Shown here: in pieces, positions 7,461 to 10,082 of the stretch
Position numbering within the stretch: the first letter of the stretch is position 1
Layout of the letters: each line of letters opens with the position of its first letter
Assembly: GCA_003645215.1 (NCBI GenBank)
Contig: QNEM01000051.1
Coordinates: 1-10,082, forward strand
DNA length: 10,082 bases
DNA from: Gammaproteobacteria bacterium
GTDB taxonomy: Bacteria; Pseudomonadota; Gammaproteobacteria; Eutrophobiales; Eutrophobiaceae
Direction of reading: 5' to 3'
Position numbers and translations under genes: made by a program
The notes under the pieces: generated by a model
Database searches by the model: none
What the model saw: only the letters and a program-made list of their open reading frames with translations
Told to the model about the DNA's origin: nothing

Positions 7461-8675
7461 AAGGAAATAGGGAATAAGCAAGGCATTAGCCAGGTCGATG
7501 AAAAATGCACACACAAGTGGAACGATAACAAACGCCAGATGTGAAGCACCGTAACGTTTAGTCACTGCAGACATGTTCGCCATGGCGGTGGGTGTTGAAC
7601 CGAGCGAAATTCCTCCAAACCCGGCACAGATCACAGCAGCATCGTAACTTCGTCCCATCAGGGGGAATACCACAAATAGGGCCAAGCTGACTGCAATTAG
7701 AAACTGGGCACCGAGTATTGCAAAGATAGGGCCGGCAAGATCAATTAGTGTCCATAGCTGCATACTCATCAGCGACATCGCCAGAAAGGCACCCAAAGAT
7801 ACTTCGGCAATCAGGGCAATGGCCGGTTTGCGGCTGGGCCAGACAGTACCAGAGATTCGCGGGAAGGATTTTGGGACCAGGTTGGTGATAATAATGCCGG
7901 CAAACAGGCAGGTTACGAACAGCGGCAGCTTGAGTCCAAGATGTTCCAGCCCATAGTTGATCAGTAGACCAAAAATAGCACTCACATGAATTGCAAGAAT
8001 AGCATCCAGAAAATTCAGGTAATCAATCATGTATTTGCCCGTATCTTTTTCCATTTTGCCGACATCCAGTGATTCCATCTTTGCCGGTGTCAGCTTGTGT
8101 TTTGTAATGAGAAATTTTGCGATAGGTCCACCCATCAAACTGGCTAGAATAAGTCCAAAAGTGGCGCAGGCTATACCAACCTCCATTGCATTAGATATCC
8201 CGTAATCGTCTGCAATTCTCGGTGACCATGCAATGGCCGTCCCATGCCCACCAATCAGGGAAACCGTACCACCGAGCATACCGACCGCTGTGGGCTGATC
8301 GAATAGCGCAGCCACCGTGATGCCAGTAAGGTTTTGCAGAAACATGTAGGCGATAGTGATTGAGAGCAGGATCACCAGCGGTTTGCCACCCGACAACAGA
8401 TCTCTCAGGCTGGAGTTGATGCCAATGGTGGTGAAAAAGTAAATCAGCAGGACATCCCGTGCGGCAAGATCGAAACTGATCTCGATATTGCTGGTAATGT
8501 ACAACAAGGCAATCAGTATAGTAGCTATCAACCCACCGGTGACCGGTTCCGGTATGCTGAATTCCCTGAGAAAACCGATGGCATCATTGACTCGCTTGCC
8601 GGTGAACAGCACGATGATGCCCAGTGTAAACGAGAAAAAGGGGCCTACTTGCAAAATACCGTTATCAAATTCCAT
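7449..8675 (-). CDS. gltS: sodium/glutamate symporter GltS
   Basis: This is an inner-membrane secondary carrier that takes up glutamate with sodium. Its 408 residues compare with about 401 in E. coli. It shows two inverted halves of hydrophobic segments, each with a Gly-rich re-entrant loop: SLIGGHGTAIAW (139-150, with GGHGT) and GFGGISLGSTPTAMANM (352-368). Other family segments are IPEPVTGGL (41-49), ATFGLIL (171-177), the MSLMSMQLW region (about 300-308) and the C-terminal FFIDLANALLI. The ATG at 8675 is the most upstream usable start, since a stop codon lies two codons before it, and the N-terminus aligns in style with known GltS. The best Shine-Dalgarno-like stretch, AAGGAG, is about 19 bases upstream, which is too far, so initiation looks weak or unusual. 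It diverges from the glycine-zipper gene. No glutamate-metabolism gene is nearby. Confidence 0.95.
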   Translation of the reverse strand: MEFDNGILQVGPFFSFTLGIIVLFTGKRVNDAIGFLREFSIPEPVTGGLIATILIALLYITSNIEISFDLAARDVLLIYFFTTIGINSSLRDLLSGGKPLVILLSITIAYMFLQNLTGITVAALFDQPTAVGMLGGTVSLIGGHGTAIAWSPRIADDYGISNAMEVGIACATFGLILASLMGGPIAKFLITKHKLTPAKMESLDVGKMEKDTGKYMIDYLNFLDAILAIHVSAIFGLLINYGLEHLGLKLPLFVTCLFAGIIITNLVPKSFPRISGTVWPSRKPAIALIAEVSLGAFLAMSLMSMQLWTLIDLAGPIFAILGAQFLIAVSLALFVVFPLMGRSYDAAVICAGFGGISLGSTPTAMANMSAVTKRYGASHLAFVIVPLVCAFFIDLANALLIPYFLANF

Positions 8676-8835
8676 AGGATGTTAAGGCTAAACGCTCCTT
8701 TCTCTTTAGTCCACGACTATTGATCAACTGTTTACTTCACTCTGGTTGGCATGACATGCCTTTACTTGGGGCATTCTTTATTGATATAAGCAATGCCTTG
8801 ATCATTTAATTTTTTATGGGACTACCATTCATACA
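8676..8835. promoter_or_regulatory. divergent intergenic region with four GGCAT half-sites
   Basis: This 160-base gap separates gltS (minus) from the glycine-zipper gene (plus). It contains GGCAT at 8748-8752 and its complement ATGCC at 8756-8760; with the flanking bases this is the 13-bp palindrome GGCATGACATGCC. A second, wider pair is GGCATT at 8770-8775 and AATGCC at 8792-8797. An 8-bp palindrome, TTGATCAA, is at 8720-8727, and TTGATCA recurs at 8798-8804. The arrangement suggests a dimeric regulator site that could control either gene; no regulator is encoded in the window. Confidence 0.4.
8781..8810 (+). promoter_or_regulatory. candidate sigma70 promoter for the glycine-zipper gene
   Basis: TTGATA (8781-8786) and TTTAAT (8805-8810) match 5 of 6 consensus bases each, with an 18-base spacer. 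The start would be near 8817, leaving a leader of about 19 bases. The -35 element sits between the arms of the GGCATT/AATGCC pair, so a protein bound there could affect this promoter. Confidence 0.4.
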
Positions 8836-9618
8836 ATGAGATTTATATTAAGAATATTTGTCATTTCCGGTTTGTTGTTATTTTCCCTTTCCGGATCAAC
8901 GGAACAGGCCATTCTCAAACCGGGATCGCTTGTATGTAATTCTTATCAGGATTTGATCATGGCCAAAGAAATGGTCGCCAATGATCCACAATTTGCATCC
9001 AATGCCCTGCATCGGACAGGCCTGTGTGAATTAAGTGACCCTTACCAGGAAATATATGTCACGCTTTCCGAGAGAAAGAACCAGGGCTATCAAATACAGT
9101 TTAGAAATAGTGCAAACAGGTATTGGGTTCTCAATGAAAATTTAAAAACAAGAAACACCGCCAAAACCGAAAGATTGATTATTTTTCCAGCGTCGGGTCA
9201 AAGTGCCAATGAGTTATTGGCAGATAAAGCGGAATGTAAAACTATTGCGATGGAAAAAAGCGGTTTTAATCCGGACACATATAGAAAAGAAACATCAGCA
9301 ACGATTGTCCCACCGCCGATATATAATAGTGGAAGTTCCGGTGTCAATGCGGTCAGTGGTGCTGCAACAGGCGCTATGGCGGGTGCAATCGCAGGTGATG
9401 CAGGCAAAGGTGCGGCAATAGGCGCAGTTACCGGTGCGATCTTTGGTGGCGTTGAACGCGCGCAACGACAGGAAGAGGAAGCAGAATGGCAAAGACAACA
9501 TCAGTCTATGCAGAACTATCAAATGCAGGAACAGCATAATTATGCAGCGCAAGCAAAGGGACAATATGATTTCGTGTTCAAGGCATGCATGGAAAATCGA
9601 GGCTACACTGTCAAATAA
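8836..9618 (+). CDS. exported glycine-zipper domain protein
   Basis: The 260-residue protein has an N-terminal signal peptide at about 1-23 and no lipobox cysteine. The middle holds a glycine zipper, about 169-205 (SGAATGAMAGAIAGDAGKGA and on to IFGG), of the kind that packs into or against membranes. A Gln/Glu-rich, probably helical stretch follows at about 208-242, and the end FKACMENRGYTVK matches the C-terminus common in glycine-zipper envelope proteins. The ADKAECKTIAMEKSGFNPDTY segment (129-149) is also typical of that group. Residues 24-125 look like an extra N-terminal part that I do not recognise. Four cysteines (34, 64, 134, 251) could form disulfides in the periplasm. The ribosome site is weak (GGGA, 14 bases before ATG). 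Role in the envelope unknown; surface antigen or stress-related functions are only analogies. Confidence 0.85.
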   Translation: MRFILRIFVISGLLLFSLSGSTEQAILKPGSLVCNSYQDLIMAKEMVANDPQFASNALHRTGLCELSDPYQEIYVTLSERKNQGYQIQFRNSANRYWVLNENLKTRNTAKTERLIIFPASGQSANELLADKAECKTIAMEKSGFNPDTYRKETSATIVPPPIYNSGSSGVNAVSGAATGAMAGAIAGDAGKGAAIGAVTGAIFGGVERAQRQEEEAEWQRQHQSMQNYQMQEQHNYAAQAKGQYDFVFKACMENRGYTVK

Positions 9619-9730
9619 CCGATCAAATTCATCAAAAATAGTGATGAAATAGTCATAAATTGATGTAAAATTACCGGTTCTACTATTAAATAGAAAAGCT
9701 AATTCAACACAACAAAAAAGGACATAGGCT
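9619..9730 (+). promoter_or_regulatory. intergenic leader with stem-loop and weak promoter signals before the DUF992 gene
   Basis: TTCATCA (9628-9634) and TGATGAA (9642-9648) form a 7-bp inverted repeat with a 7-base loop just after the glycine-zipper stop. It lacks a GC-rich stem and a T-run, so it is a poor terminator. TTGATG (9660-9665) and TATTAA (9684-9689), 18 bases apart, form a weak possible promoter. AAGGA at 9718-9722 is a good ribosome site for the ATG at 9731. Confidence 0.3.
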
Positions 9731-10082
9731 ATGAAAGCATTAAATAAAATTACATCTATTTTTCTATCGCTAGTCTTCGTACTGACGCCTGCCGCAATGG
9801 TTCAGGCTGGCGAAGCAAAAGGCGAAGTTGGCGTGGTCACATGCGATTATATTCCTGGCACAAAGACCAATATGCTTCTTTTCTCCAAAGCAACATTTAA
9901 TTGCGTATTTAAACATGGTGGTGAGAGAGACGAATACATTGGAGAAGCTGGTATTCGCCTGGGTCTTGATCTGCAGTGGTCATCCACATCAACAATGTCA
10001 TATTCCGTAATGGCTTCAACCCAAAAAGATATTGACTGGTCACACGCACTCGATGGTACTTATACCGGCGGTAAGGCCTCTG
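9731..10082 (+). CDS. DUF992-type exported protein, 3' partial
   Basis: The frame opens at ATG 9731 after a good Shine-Dalgarno (AAGGA, 8-base spacer) and runs without a stop to the right edge, giving 117 codons so far. Residues 1-26 form a clear signal peptide ending VQA, so the product is exported. The mature part starts GEAKGEVGVVTCDYIPG and continues through ATFNCVF (Cys38 and Cys58 are a likely disulfide pair), then DEYIGEAGIRLGLDLQW and ALDGTYTGGKAS. This order matches the DUF992 family: GVLTC near the N-terminus, a CTF-like strand, a Y-x-G-x-I strand and a final LAGTYxG segment. The function of that family is unknown to me. The family name is recalled from motif order and was not checked by search. 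It may be read with the glycine-zipper gene 112 bases upstream or from its own promoter. Confidence 0.75.
   Translation, partial: MKALNKITSIFLSLVFVLTPAAMVQAGEAKGEVGVVTCDYIPGTKTNMLLFSKATFNCVFKHGGERDEYIGEAGIRLGLDLQWSSTSTMSYSVMASTQKDIDWSHALDGTYTGGKAS

Noticed and set aside
9628..9648. Stem-loop after the glycine-zipper gene as an intrinsic terminator
   Set aside because: The stem is AT-rich and there is no T-run after it; kept only as a described inverted repeat.
1..10082. CRISPR array, insertion sequence, integron, tRNA or phage genes
   Set aside because: I found no spaced repeat arrays, terminal inverted repeats with a transposase, cloverleaf sequence or phage-type protein.

Overview
The window looks like chromosomal DNA of a Gammaproteobacterium with mid-range, slightly AT-rich base composition. 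The evidence is gene content: a tripartite RND efflux system, an E. coli-like GltS glutamate carrier, a phospholipase D lipoprotein beside an EEP-fold hydrolase (compare ybhP-clsB in E. coli), and a glycine-zipper envelope protein. No plasmid, phage, transposon, CRISPR, rRNA or tRNA signal was found. I cannot name the genus.

Layout. (1) 2-4273, plus strand: an RND periplasmic adaptor, cut by the left edge, and its 1040-residue inner-membrane permease. The 102-base gap between them holds an unannotated 34-codon ORF. It has a good ribosome-binding site and its stop overlaps the permease start (ATGA). (2) 4281-7080: an exported EEP-family hydrolase on the minus strand, only 7 bases from the permease stop, diverging from a two-HKD phospholipase D/cardiolipin synthase-like lipoprotein on the plus strand. 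Their start codons are only 46 bases apart. (3) 7159-7440: a 93-residue charged helical protein of unknown function, converging on gltS (7449-8675, minus). The two stop codons sit in successive copies of a perfect 12-bp tandem duplication. (4) 8676-8835: a regulatory gap with four GGCAT half-sites in two inverted pairs. (5) 8836-9618: an exported glycine-zipper protein. (6) 9731 to the right edge: an exported DUF992-type protein, cut by the edge.

Functionally, nearly everything acts at the cell envelope: efflux, sodium-glutamate uptake, phospholipid or phosphodiester chemistry, and secreted or surface proteins of unknown role. I see no single new multi-gene system. The observations most worth following are the small ORF inside the efflux operon, the packed divergent EEP/PLD pair, the GGCAT half-site cluster, and the duplicated stop-codon region between the convergent genes.
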